From the NCBI GenBank assembly GCA_947648875.1, contig CANSPM010000007.1, forward strand, positions 39,050 through 103,049: a DNA stretch of 64,000 nt. The letters are read 5' to 3'. Below the pieces are notes generated by a model. That model was not told where the DNA came from, made no database searches, and worked only from the letters and a program-made list of their open reading frames with translations. This stretch comes from an uncultured Lachnospiraceae bacterium. GTDB taxonomy: Bacteria; Bacillota; Clostridia; Lachnospirales; Lachnospiraceae. Shown piece by piece: positions 1-8,150 of the stretch (the first letter of the stretch is position 1; each line of letters opens with the position of its first letter). A program made the position numbers and the translations under genes.

Positions 1-1218
1 CCTGACTTGCTCCGCGAAAAAACGTTTCAGATACACATGGGGATCAAACAGATAATTGTAGTCACAGATAACGGCATCCGAAAACAGACTCATATCCAGA
101 CACATCTCAAAGGGACAGACCTGATGCTTTGCGGCATATGTCTCCACAGACTCCCTGCAAAAGCCATCTTCATGGGTCAGCAGGTCATAGATGGCTTCAT
201 TGATTCGGTCATAGTGTCCTTTGGCGTAGGGACAGTACTCCGGATTGCACTCCGTTGCTTCCATAAAGCAGATTTTCTCTTTAGCGGTGAGAATCACGCT
301 CTTAAAGCGCAGTCCCTTATCCCGCAGCAGCACAAAAGTATCCTCCGCCACTGTGCGGGTGATCGTCTTGGCCGTCAGGTAGAACAACTTGTCTCCCATG
401 CCCCGCTCCATGGCTTTCACCGCCGGAAATACAGTGGATATAGTCTTTCCCACGCCCGTGGGGGCCTCCAGAAAAAGTTTTTTCTTATGATAAATAGTCT
501 GGTATACATAAGTCACCAGCTCTTTTTGCCCCTGCCGATAAGGAAAAGGAAACTCCATCTGCCGGATAGAAGCATCTCTTTCGCGTTTCCACCGAAACTG
601 ATAATCCGCCCATTTCAAATAGGATCGGATTAATTCTCCAAACCACTGCTGTAGCTCCTGGGGGACAAAGCTATAACGAAAATATCGAATCTCCTCCGTT
701 TCCATATGGCAGTAGGTCATCTGCACATGGATTTCCCGTAGTTCTCTATCCCGGAAACGGTGCAGATACATGGCAGCATAAACCTTGGCCTGCGCCAGAT
801 GCACCGGCACAGGGCCGCTCATAAAGTTAAGATCCCGATACGTGCCTTTGATCTCGTCAATGGTCACGCCTTCCGGTTTATCTATAATGCCGTCCGCCCT
901 GCCCTCCAGCACCAGGCGGTAATCCGCAGTGGGATAGACGTATCGCAGGGATACCTCCGCCTGATATTCGCTGCCCATGCGGCGCTGGATCATACGGTGA
1001 ATCCGTCCCCCCTCCTGCATGGCCTGCTCCGGAGACGCATGATGCCGATTGTCGATATCGCCGCCGCGCATGATAAACTCCACCAGTTCCCGGACAGATA
1101 AACGGATCTCTTCCTCCATTTCCTGTGGCTGCGACGCCGCCTCTTCCTGGCGTGCAGACACTATAGTCTGTTCCTTTCGCGCCGTTTCCTGTCCGCCCAT
1201 CATATTCTTTTTGGGCAT
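1..1218 (-). CDS. DinG/Rad3-like ATP-dependent DNA helicase with N-terminal PD-(D/E)XK nuclease motif (C-terminus cut off)
   Basis: 406 codons are visible and the gene runs off the window start. Residues 60-180 carry a RecB/Cas4-like nuclease core: GGRIH near 70, Asp109 in GRADGI, and the E-x-K pair Glu122/Lys124. The helicase starts with Walker A EAPTGVGKT at 251-259. Cysteines 317, 324, 329, 368 and 373 fall where XPD/DinG helicases hold a [4Fe-4S] cluster. This suggests a 5'-3' superfamily 2 helicase for DNA repair or recombination, fused to a nuclease. The ATG at 1216-1218 overlaps the stop of the upstream gene by one base (TAATG), so translation is probably coupled. The DEAH box and helicase domain 2 lie outside the window and cannot be checked. 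Confidence 0.8.
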   Translation of the reverse strand, partial: MPKKNMMGGQETARKEQTIVSARQEEAASQPQEMEEEIRLSVRELVEFIMRGGDIDNRHHASPEQAMQEGGRIHRMIQRRMGSEYQAEVSLRYVYPTADYRLVLEGRADGIIDKPEGVTIDEIKGTYRDLNFMSGPVPVHLAQAKVYAAMYLHRFRDRELREIHVQMTYCHMETEEIRYFRYSFVPQELQQWFGELIRSYLKWADYQFRWKRERDASIRQMEFPFPYRQGQKELVTYVYQTIYHKKKLFLEAPTGVGKTISTVFPAVKAMERGMGDKLFYLTAKTITRTVAEDTFVLLRDKGLRFKSVILTAKEKICFMEATECNPEYCPYAKGHYDRINEAIYDLLTHEDGFCRESVETYAAKHQVCPFEMCLDMSLFSDAVICDYNYLFDPHVYLKRFFAEQVR

Positions 1219-1766
1219 TAGGCTTCCTCCTCGCCAAAGGTATAGGGAAATCCCAACTTTCTCATAAAATCAGCCATCTGCCAGCAATCACACTGCCCAA
1301 ACTCATCCCCAGGATAAGCGGGCTTTTCGTACTGTTCCATCATATCCTCCGTCCAGAACCTGAGATATCGCTCAATGTCTTTCTGTTCCACATGAAAATA
1401 GTCGGCAATCACAGTGCTGTCTCCAGCGCTGCTCTGCTGTTCCGTGGGAGAGCTCTCGAAATAGTCAGGCAGGGAATTAAAGCTGTCCAGCTCCACTTTT
1501 TTATCATAGAAGAAATACCCCCAGAAATCTCCGTCATAGATAAAGAGCAGCATAACCGGACGCGACAGCTCAATGGACAAGCGCATCGCCAATTCGTTAA
1601 AGCCGTAACAGTCGTCATTGAAGAGTACCGCGCATCCTGCCCCGGATTCTCTGTAATGACACTGCTCTGGTATAAGCTCCATCTCGGACGCCAGTTTCTC
1701 CACCGCCTTCCGAATCTCCATCTCCCTACAATCCCGAACAATTGCCGTCTGTAAAAAAAGTCCCAT
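1218..1766 (-). CDS. Unknown 182-residue protein coupled to the helicase
   Basis: I do not recognise this family. It is a soluble acidic protein with no signal peptide or membrane segment; it is rich in aromatic residues and has a central segment (LLFIYDGDFWGYFFYDKK) that looks like strands of an alpha/beta fold. The C-terminal half is Asp/Glu-rich with two Cys (QCDC). The start is supported by AGGAGG eight bases upstream. Its stop overlaps the ATG of the helicase gene, which suggests co-translation and perhaps a partner role in DNA processing, but that is inference from position only. Confidence 0.7.
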   Translation of the reverse strand: MGLFLQTAIVRDCREMEIRKAVEKLASEMELIPEQCHYRESGAGCAVLFNDDCYGFNELAMRLSIELSRPVMLLFIYDGDFWGYFFYDKKVELDSFNSLPDYFESSPTEQQSSAGDSTVIADYFHVEQKDIERYLRFWTEDMMEQYEKPAYPGDEFGQCDCWQMADFMRKLGFPYTFGEEEA

Positions 1767-1843
1767 TTTGTTTCCTCCTAATTATCTGTAATATGCTTTC
1801 AACAGACCCCATTATAAGTTATCCCCGCCCGAAAAGCAATCGC

Positions 1844-1876
1844 AAAAGGGACCGTCGCCCAAAGCGACAGTCCCTT
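1844..1876 (-). terminator. Rho-independent terminator after the HPr-like gene
   Basis: A 13-base stem with one mismatch (AAGGGACCGTCGC pairing with GCGACAGTCCCTT, loop of five) is followed on the minus strand by a short TTTT run. It lies between the HPr-like gene and the next unit, where a terminator is expected. The short U-tract makes it of moderate strength. Confidence 0.7.
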
Positions 1877-1909
1877 CACACATAGTAATTCGTCAGATTC
1901 CCGGGCACA

Positions 1910-2134
1910 TCAGCAGGCCACCGCCATATTGCCCAGCATCTCCTCCAGTTCCCGGTTGTATCCCTCATAGGATACCTCCAGCGTCTTGGAAAAATCCAGT
2001 CCATAGACTCCAAGAAATGATTTGGCATCCACTATATATCTGTTATAATAGATGTCAATATCAAAGTCGCACTTGGAAGTCACACTGACAAACTTCTGTA
2101 CCTGATCCTGCGTAAGTCTGATCTGCCTTACCAT
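1910..2134 (-). CDS. HPr/Crh-like protein lacking the phosphocarrier histidine
   Basis: 74 residues with the HPr fold signature: DFDIDIYYNRYIVDAKSFLG matches the strand-turn-helix around the regulatory serine of HPr (here Ser39 in DAKSFLG). There is no histidine anywhere in the protein, so it cannot accept phosphate from enzyme I as HPr does. That resembles Bacillus Crh, which keeps Ser46 but not His15 and acts with CcpA, but the protein is shorter than Crh (about 85). The chosen ATG has AAAGGAAGG six bases upstream; a longer reading frame to 2380 has no comparable site. A weak cre-like site lies about 160 bases upstream. A regulatory role is inferred. Confidence 0.7.
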   Translation of the reverse strand: MVRQIRLTQDQVQKFVSVTSKCDFDIDIYYNRYIVDAKSFLGVYGLDFSKTLEVSYEGYNRELEEMLGNMAVAC

Positions 2135-2292
2135 ATTGCATCCTTCCTTTCTCTGATCATACCGTGCCGGAGTCCGGCTGGTATAGGCCCCCGCTGCCTT
2201 CGTCAGACACGTGCGCAACCGCCAGTGCCCGGCTCCCTGCCTGCGGGATGAACTGTATCCACGTCCGCGTTGCCGCGTCCCATGAAAAAGAT

Positions 2293-2306
2293 GGAAACCG
2301 TTTTCA
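2293..2306 (-). promoter_or_regulatory. Possible CcpA cre site
   Basis: Minus-strand TGAAAACGGTTTCC matches 12 of 14 positions of the cre consensus TGWAARCGYTWNCW. It lies in the 229-base gap upstream of the HPr-like gene, beside AT-rich sequence with TATAGT and TATATC hexamers that could be a promoter. The match is imperfect and unsupported by anything but position. Confidence 0.3.
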
Positions 2307-2363
2307 TGATGGATATACCATACTATATGCAAGATCAAAAGTAAATTGTCGATTTTAACAATT

Positions 2364-3134
2364 TTAGGTTTTTTTGGCAAATTCTATTGTGTATTTTTGG
2401 AAGCGCTTGGGCATCATCTGGTTCTGTAACCCGATATTTCTCCTCTCTTTAATTGCTATCTTATGGCAAAAGTACCGGAAGAGTTCTTCATAGGCCATCT
2501 CCCGGGCGGAATAACCCACCTGTCGCAGAGCCCGAAGCAGCTGCTCGCTGTCTGTCAGATACCACTCGCCGCCTGCGGGATGAACCCCCATTAGCCCTCT
2601 TCCGATATCCCTTACGGCAAAATCCTCCTGGGGAAAGCGGTCGGCAAAATGCACCATCACATAGGGCAGCACATTACACTTGGGCGCATTCTCCGCATAC
2701 AGGATGCCTCTGTCTAATTCCCGAAAGCGTAGAAATTCCCGCAGCTGCCCATACTCTCGCCCCGCCTTTTTAGCCAGCTGAAAGGTCTGTAGCACATATT
2801 GATCCGTCTGATGGTCCAGCAGATGACCGGGCGGCAGGGCGGCCCGCAGGCCATACGCCACTGTCTGATATACGGCCTGGGCCTTCTCCGGAACCGGGGT
2901 GGTGAGCGCCAGACCCAGCGACTCGTAATCTTCCTGTCCAAAACGTCTTCGCAGGGTGCGCATCACTTTCTCGGCCCTCTCCAGATCCGTCTCCACAGGT
3001 ATATATTCACCAAAAAGCATCAATTCCTTGTCCACCCTAATCCAGGTGTCCCGATGCTCCGCATGGTCCTCATAAGCCCGGTAAATAGCCGTACATACCC
3101 CTTCCAGACTGTCCTCGCACTGATAGACCCGCAT
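2364..3134 (-). CDS. DUF4130 / TIGR03915-type DNA metabolism protein
   Basis: 256 residues. The features GQEDYESLGLALTT, NVLPYVMVHFADRFPQEDF and the terminal KRFQKYTIEFAKK match the TIGR03915 family ('probable DNA metabolism protein', DUF4130), usually encoded next to a TIGR03916 radical-SAM protein, as here (83 bases downstream of it). In some bacteria the domain is fused to a uracil-DNA-glycosylase-like domain, so a role in DNA base repair or modification is suspected; the reaction is unknown. The ATG at 3132-3134 follows GGAGGAAGG at good spacing. A longer in-frame start at 3182 has no ribosome binding site and adds residues the family lacks. Confidence 0.8.
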   Translation of the reverse strand: MRVYQCEDSLEGVCTAIYRAYEDHAEHRDTWIRVDKELMLFGEYIPVETDLERAEKVMRTLRRRFGQEDYESLGLALTTPVPEKAQAVYQTVAYGLRAALPPGHLLDHQTDQYVLQTFQLAKKAGREYGQLREFLRFRELDRGILYAENAPKCNVLPYVMVHFADRFPQEDFAVRDIGRGLMGVHPAGGEWYLTDSEQLLRALRQVGYSAREMAYEELFRYFCHKIAIKERRNIGLQNQMMPKRFQKYTIEFAKKT

Positions 3135-3217
3135 ATGTCCTTCCTCCTCACAATATAGTCGCCATGCTAAACCATAAAGCAACCTCGCGAATATCTCTTA
3201 CATTAACCTTCTCGCGC

Positions 3218-4921
3218 CTACATCTGCCCGGTAACCACCCGGCACACATCCCCTGGATCTGGTTTTATGTTGTACTGTCCGTCATCAAAAAGACTCATCT
3301 GGCGATAACTCATTCCGTCACTGCCAAACTGTACTCTGTCCTTTTCACTGGTCAAATTCCGCACGATATAATCTTCCTCCAGCCTGGTGGGATACATCAT
3401 CCTCCCTCCGCATGTGATGAAATACAGCGCCCGCTTCAGCACCACCCCAATTCGCTTTAAATCCTCAAAGCGAAGCCGGGCGCTGCGGCGTGCCGCCACA
3501 ATCCGCTGGGCGCTGCGCACGCCGATTCCCGGCACCCGCAGCAGTAACTCATAGGAAGCTCGGTTGACTTCCACCGGAAACTGCTCCAGATGCCTCACCG
3601 CCCAATCCTCCTTAGGGTCCAGCAAAACATTGAAAAAAGGTCGCTTTTCATCAAGCAGCTCCTGGGCCTGAAAGCCGTAGAAGCGCAGCAGCCAATCCGC
3701 CTGATATAGTCGATGTTCCCGTTTCAGAGGCGGCCCTCCCGGCAGGGCAGGCAAAGCCTTGTCCTCATTGACCTTCACAAAAGCAGAATAGAACACCCGT
3801 TTTAAATCAAAGCGCTGATACAGACTCTCCGCCACGTTCAAAATCTGGTAGTCGCTCTCCCCCGTAGCCCCTATAATCATCTGGGTGGACTGCCCTCCCG
3901 CTACAAATTTGGGCGCGTGACGGTATACTGTCAGGTCATGTTGGTTGACTTTGATTCCGTTCTGTATCTGCCGCATGGGGGTCAGAATATTCCGGCGGTG
4001 CTTGTTGGGGGCCAGTTCCCGCAACCCCTCCGCCGTGGGCAGTTCAAGGTTCACGCTCATGCGGTCCGCGAGAAAGCCTGTCATCTGGATCAACTCCGGC
4101 GGAGCGCCGGGAATGGCTTTCACATGCACATATCCGTTAAACCTATACCGATTCCGCAACAGGTAAAGCGTTCTGTAAATCAGTTCCATGGTCCGGGTGG
4201 GACTCTCAAATATTCCAGAACTGAGAAACAGGCCTTCTATATAATTGCGCCGATAAAACTCAATGGTCAGTTTACAGACCTCATCCGGCGTAAATGTTGC
4301 CCTGGGTACATCGTTGGACTTCCTGTTTACGCAATATTTGCAGTCATAAACACATTCATTGGTCATGAGAATTTTCAACAGTGAAATACATCTGCCATCA
4401 CTGGAAAAGCTGTGACAGATTCCCTCTTTCACACAGTTCCCAAGATCCCGCCCATTACCCTTGCGCTCCACGCCACTGCTGGTGCAGGCCACATCATACT
4501 TGGCGCTGTCGGTCAGTATCCCCAGCTTTTCCATCAGTCCCATGGTATTGCCGCCCTGCGCTGCCCTTGCGGGAAGGATGTCCATATTTTGCGCGCTCAC
4601 ATCCGCAGTCGAAAAAATCTTCTCTGCTCTGTCCGTGATTGCAGGCGAATTTGTGCCCGAAGCCATGCCATCTAAACTGCTCCCGGTAGTATTCACCACG
4701 CACAACTGCTCTTTTGCCAACCTGCTATTCTTTATCAACCCGCTTTCTCTTTCCAGCCCGTTTTCCCTTTCCGGTCTGTTCTCTCTTTCCAGCCCGTTTT
4801 CCCTTTCCAGTCTGTTCTCTCTTTCCAGCCCGTTTTCCCTTCCCAGTCTGTTCTCTCTTTCCAGCCCGTTTTCCCTTCTCAGTCTGTTCTCTTTTTCCAT
4901 AAAGGCCCATGACATTTCCAT
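3218..4921 (-). CDS. Radical SAM protein, TIGR03916-type (putative DNA modification/repair), with repetitive N-terminal extension
   Basis: 567 residues. The radical-SAM cluster motif is Cys190-x3-Cys194-x2-Cys197 (NECVYDCKYC), and a helix-hairpin-helix DNA-binding motif (LLLRVPGIGVRSAQRI) lies near the C-terminus. Homologues normally begin about where Met127 (MGLMEKLGI) stands, so roughly 126 extra residues precede the family core. The extension begins with a charged tandem repeat (ENGLERENRLGR unit, residues about 15-60). I chose the ATG at 4919-4921 because AAGGAG lies nine bases upstream, whereas Met127 has only a weak site. Neighbouring DUF4130 protein is the usual partner. Product of the reaction is unknown. 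Confidence 0.85.
   Translation of the reverse strand: MEMSWAFMEKENRLRRENGLERENRLGRENGLERENRLERENGLERENRPERENGLERESGLIKNSRLAKEQLCVVNTTGSSLDGMASGTNSPAITDRAEKIFSTADVSAQNMDILPARAAQGGNTMGLMEKLGILTDSAKYDVACTSSGVERKGNGRDLGNCVKEGICHSFSSDGRCISLLKILMTNECVYDCKYCVNRKSNDVPRATFTPDEVCKLTIEFYRRNYIEGLFLSSGIFESPTRTMELIYRTLYLLRNRYRFNGYVHVKAIPGAPPELIQMTGFLADRMSVNLELPTAEGLRELAPNKHRRNILTPMRQIQNGIKVNQHDLTVYRHAPKFVAGGQSTQMIIGATGESDYQILNVAESLYQRFDLKRVFYSAFVKVNEDKALPALPGGPPLKREHRLYQADWLLRFYGFQAQELLDEKRPFFNVLLDPKEDWAVRHLEQFPVEVNRASYELLLRVPGIGVRSAQRIVAARRSARLRFEDLKRIGVVLKRALYFITCGGRMMYPTRLEEDYIVRNLTSEKDRVQFGSDGMSYRQMSLFDDGQYNIKPDPGDVCRVVTGQM
4745..4888 (-). repeat. 36-bp coding tandem repeat (four copies) in the radical-SAM gene
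   Basis: Copies run 4745-4780, 4781-4816, 4817-4852 and 4853-4888; the last three differ at only a few positions. Each unit is two related 18-base halves and encodes 12 residues of the form ENGLERENRLxR. Because 36 is a multiple of three, copy-number change would alter protein length but not frame. The resulting peptide alternates Arg and Glu and probably forms a charged helix. Confidence 0.9.
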
Positions 4922-5000
4922 AACACCATACTCCTTAAAACCCGCCAGGAACACTAGTTCGATATAACTATAGCACATATGTTCGCAAAATGCAAGAATA

Positions 5001-5041
5001 AAATAAGCCCCATGCTCGTTTAAAAGAGAACATGGGGCCTA
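5001..5041 (-). terminator. Terminator after the phosphofructokinase gene
   Basis: On the minus strand GCCCCATG pairs with CATGGGGC, with an additional inner CTC/GAG pairing, followed by TTATTTTATTCTT. It lies 55-95 bases after the stop codon and before the radical-SAM gene, so the two genes are probably separate units. Confidence 0.8.
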
Positions 5042-5095
5042 TCACTATGTATGACAATAGAATCCTCACAGAGGATAGATTACATTGCTTTATCC

Positions 5096-6340
5096 TTATT
5101 TCTTCTTCATTACCAGATGCTGGGGCAGGCCGTTGACCATAAAGGGCTGATAATCTCCCTGAATCAGCGGTTCTATATAATTGATAAATTCATCCGTCAC
5201 ATAATTGCCTTCCTTATTCATCCAGGAGCGGGGAACCAGTTTCTCGTTGTTGGCAATCCGGTGCACATCATAGATGCCGGCTGCACTCATATACGGATCA
5301 TCCGCCACGCGGTCAATCACCACCATCTTGCCGGTGTCCCCCTCATCCGCCGCTTTCACAGCAGCGCCGCCCACCATAAATGCCTCGTCAACGTCCACCC
5401 GGGAGGCCATGTGGGAGGCGCTTCTCTGTAGGGTAGAGAACTCTATACTGCGCGTCTTACAACCGATTTCCGCACCCAGATATCCAGCCAGATAGGCGGC
5501 GGTTCCCTGTAACTGTTTATGTCCAAAAGGATCCACATAACCGGCGCCGCCGGATAATTCACAGACATATCTGCCGTCCGCAAGCTTTATGCCCTCTGAA
5601 ACCGCAATCACTACGGATTGCTTTTTCTTAAGAAGTTCCGCAGTGGTCTTACGGAACTTCTCAATATCAAATACCACCTCCGGCAGATAGATCAGATCCG
5701 GCCCTTCACACTCCTCCGTCTTGGCAAGAGCCGTGGCGCCGGTAAGCCACCCCGCGTTTCGTCCCATAATCTCAATAACAGTAATCATGGACCTGCTTCC
5801 ATAGGTCAGTCCCAACGCGTCCCTGATAATCTCCTTGGTGGACGCCGCGATATATTTGGCCGCGCTCCCAAAGCCCGGTGTGTGATCCGTGAGCGCCAGA
5901 TCATTGTCAATGGTCTTCGGCACACCTAAAAACTTCTGGCTGTGCCCCTTCACGATGGCGTAATCGGACAGCTTCTTGATGGTGTCCATGGAATCATTGC
6001 CACCAATGTAAATGAATGCCTCAATGTCCAGCTTATCCAGTATCGCGAAAATCTTCTCATAAATCTCGGAATTTTCATGAATCTCCGGCAACTTGTAGCG
6101 ACAGGAGCCCAGAAACGCCGACGGCGTTCTTTTCAGCAGTTCAATATCCATGTCAGAGTGAATTTGCGTAGCCAGGTCCACATACTGCTCATCCAGAAAA
6201 CCTTGAATCCCATGAAGCATCCCGTATACTTTGTGAAACCCTCTCTCTCTGGCTGTCTTATAGACACCAGCCAGGCTGGAATTGATCACTGCTGTGGGAC
6301 CGCCCGACTGCCCCACAATGATGTTGCGTTTTTTTGCCAT
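5096..6340 (-). CDS. 6-phosphofructokinase, PPi-type active site
   Basis: 414 residues, cytoplasmic; phosphorylates fructose 6-phosphate to the 1,6-bisphosphate in glycolysis. The N-terminal GQSGGPTAVIN loop, GGNDS at 113-117, PKTIDND at 141-147 and the MGR motif at 192-194 identify the PfkA family. Two residues point to pyrophosphate rather than ATP as donor: Asp116 replaces the glycine of the ATP-type GGDGS, and Lys142 replaces the glycine of PGTIDND. The motif's first Asp is Asn here, as in a clostridial subgroup. The start at 6338-6340 follows AAAGGAGAGG; the frame stays open 35 codons upstream without a better site. Single-gene unit with its own promoter and terminator. Confidence 0.92.
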   Translation of the reverse strand: MAKKRNIIVGQSGGPTAVINSSLAGVYKTARERGFHKVYGMLHGIQGFLDEQYVDLATQIHSDMDIELLKRTPSAFLGSCRYKLPEIHENSEIYEKIFAILDKLDIEAFIYIGGNDSMDTIKKLSDYAIVKGHSQKFLGVPKTIDNDLALTDHTPGFGSAAKYIAASTKEIIRDALGLTYGSRSMITVIEIMGRNAGWLTGATALAKTEECEGPDLIYLPEVVFDIEKFRKTTAELLKKKQSVVIAVSEGIKLADGRYVCELSGGAGYVDPFGHKQLQGTAAYLAGYLGAEIGCKTRSIEFSTLQRSASHMASRVDVDEAFMVGGAAVKAADEGDTGKMVVIDRVADDPYMSAAGIYDVHRIANNEKLVPRSWMNKEGNYVTDEFINYIEPLIQGDYQPFMVNGLPQHLVMKKK

Positions 6341-6665
6341 TTCCTCTCCTTTCCCGCATATCAGAGACCGCTCATTACCCGTCCTGTGCCTGGCCAAAGA
6401 TATGCTTCGGTTTACCCTCCAATTTATAATGCGCCTGCAAAACAACCGCTATATAAATCATATCAAATATGGGAGAAAAACACAACAAAATAATCAAATA
6501 TTTGCATAAAAAGCACTTGCTTCTACCTGCTGCATATGATAAACTAAATCCATAAAAGCGGGGATTGCATGCCCTATCAATAAATGGATTTGTTGATGCT
6601 GCAAGAGTTTCCCCGGAAATGATTTATTTGTCTGGCTTATTTCATGGAAGAAAGGAGGCAGGGCT
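6341..6665. other. Divergent intergenic region between phosphofructokinase and FliD-like genes
   Basis: 325 bases without a supportable gene, AT-rich. It contains the phosphofructokinase promoter (listed separately), an 8-bp inverted repeat AAATCCAT (6546-6553) / ATGGATTT (6584-6591), and two copies of TGCTGCA flanking that repeat. I saw no convincing sigma-28 promoter for the FliD-like gene; a weak TTGCTT-17-TAAACT pair is the best sigma-A candidate on the plus strand. Confidence 0.5.
6457..6485 (-). promoter_or_regulatory. Sigma-A-type promoter for the phosphofructokinase gene
   Basis: Minus-strand -35 TTGTGT (6480-6485), a 17-base spacer and -10 TATGAT (6457-6462). The -10 is good and the -35 weak. 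It would give a leader of roughly 110 bases before the start codon. Confidence 0.5.
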
Positions 6666-7961
6666 ATGAGTGCTATTCTAAACACCATACACAACAACTA
6701 TCTGGCCGCCTATGCGCCGTCCAGCCTCACCCGCTATGACACGCATAAAAAGAGTGAACTTCGCGCGGTATACAATTCCATTGTAAAAATGAACAAGGAT
6801 ACCCCCTGGTATCTTCCGATCAAGAGAGTAGATGTCCAACAGTTTGCCATCGGTCTCAAGGAAGGCGCACGGGATCTCCACAATACCATCGCATCTCTGG
6901 GAGGTCTGGAAGAGGATGATCTTCTCAGCAAAAAGACGGCCTTTTCCTCGGACGAAGATATTGCCACCGCCACTTATGTAGGAATCTATACACCGGGCGA
7001 GGAGAATCCTTCCATCGCTCTGGAGGTACAGGAGCTAGCTGTTACACAGGAGAATATGGGGAATTTTTTGCCCACAGGCAAGGTGGGCTTATCTCCTGAT
7101 ACTTACTCCTTTGATGTGAGCATCAACGATATGAACTATGAGTTCCAGTTTACTCTTGGGGAAAATGAAGCCAACCGGGATCTTCAGGAGAGATTGGCAC
7201 GCCTTATAAATAATTCCGGCATCGGTCTGTGCGCCAGGGTACAGGATGCCAGCGGGCGCAGTTCTCTGGTACTGGAATCAGAGGCCACAGGACTGGCCCT
7301 AGGCAGGACGCAACTTTTCCACGTCAGCGACGAGCACACCAGCAAGGCAAAGGGCGCTGTGGATTATCTGGGGATCGATTATATCAGCCGTCCTGCATCC
7401 AACGCCCGCTTCACCATAGACGGAGAGCCCGGTTCCACCGCCTCCAATACCTTTACATATGAAAAAAAATACGAAATTTCCCTAAAGGGTATCAGCCCTG
7501 AAGGGCATCCCGTGACCGTCGGCCTCAAAACCAATGTGGAGTCTTTGACGGACAATGTGATGCAGCTGACGGAAGGATATAACCGTTTTCTGAGAGGAGC
7601 CAGCAATTATCTGGAGGCCCAGCCGCGAAGTAAACACGTGGTGCGTGAGATGAACAAGATCATCGCTCTGTATCAGGATTCCCTCAAGGCCATGGGCGTT
7701 ACCAGCCAGGAAGACGGCACTCTGGAGGTGGACCGTTCCAAGCTCGGCAGCGCGGTTGTGAGCTCCGAGGATGCAGCTGATACCTTCCACACCCTGAAGG
7801 ATTTTTCCAACCAACTGCTCCGCAAGAGCAGCCAGATAGCCATTAATCCCATGCAATATGTAGATCAGACTATTGTAGCATACAAAAATCCGGGGCGCAG
7901 CTATATCAACCCCTATATTTCCAGTGCCTACAGTGGCATGTTGTTCAACGGATACTGTTAA
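6666..7961 (+). CDS. FliD-like flagellar filament-cap / hook-associated protein 2 family protein
   Basis: 431 residues, no signal peptide. The middle (NNSGIGLCARVQDASGRS followed by LVLESEATGL) and the later NVESLTDNVMQLTEGYNRFL segment are typical of FliD, where a chaperone-like cap assembles flagellin at the filament tip. FliD proteins are commonly longer (450-800 residues), so this is a short or divergent member lacking the hypervariable insert. The start follows AAAGGAGG. No other flagellar gene is near, and the neighbours are a glycolytic gene and a small regulator, so it may be an orphan paralogue rather than the main cap gene. Confidence 0.65.
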   Translation: MSAILNTIHNNYLAAYAPSSLTRYDTHKKSELRAVYNSIVKMNKDTPWYLPIKRVDVQQFAIGLKEGARDLHNTIASLGGLEEDDLLSKKTAFSSDEDIATATYVGIYTPGEENPSIALEVQELAVTQENMGNFLPTGKVGLSPDTYSFDVSINDMNYEFQFTLGENEANRDLQERLARLINNSGIGLCARVQDASGRSSLVLESEATGLALGRTQLFHVSDEHTSKAKGAVDYLGIDYISRPASNARFTIDGEPGSTASNTFTYEKKYEISLKGISPEGHPVTVGLKTNVESLTDNVMQLTEGYNRFLRGASNYLEAQPRSKHVVREMNKIIALYQDSLKAMGVTSQEDGTLEVDRSKLGSAVVSSEDAADTFHTLKDFSNQLLRKSSQIAINPMQYVDQTIVAYKNPGRSYINPYISSAYSGMLFNGYC

Positions 7962-8081
7962 ATCCGTTCTCCACCAGGAGATGATGAGGCCCCAGCGGAT
8001 ATCTGTCTCCCGGAAAATCGGTTATACTTTTTCTTTCCGTTCCTGTAGTGGTAAATTCATGTACCGTTGATAAAATGGCTT

Positions 8082-8121
8082 AAAAAAGGCAAGTGATTTG
8101 CATTGCTTAATCACTTGCCTT
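8082..8121 (-). terminator. Terminator after the small HTH gene (possibly bidirectional)
   Basis: A perfect 13-bp stem (AAGGCAAGTGATT / AATCACTTGCCTT, ten-base loop) is followed by TTTTTT on the minus strand. It sits between two convergent genes; on the plus strand the tail is only TATATAATG, so termination of the FliD-like transcript would be weaker. Confidence 0.85.
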
Positions 8122-8150
8122 ATATAATGTATGTGTATTATGCGTGGAAA

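Noticed and set aside
7..1267. Three plus-strand open frames and one alternate minus frame in the first 1.3 kb
   Set aside because: They are antisense or out-of-frame to the helicase gene, which shows nuclease, Walker A and cysteine motifs in one continuous frame; the others show none.
2343..2364. AAATTGT/ACAATTT inverted repeat as a terminator of the DUF4130 gene
   Set aside because: AT-only seven-base stem overlapping the stop codon with no T-run directly after it; too unstable.
4745..4888. 36-bp repeats as a CRISPR array
   Set aside because: Units are directly adjacent with no spacers and are in frame inside a gene; no cas genes nearby.
4461..4967. Plus-strand frame encoding a Ser/Leu/Phe/Pro repeat protein
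   Set aside because: It is the complement of the 36-bp coding repeat in the radical-SAM gene; no ribosome binding site and no family features.
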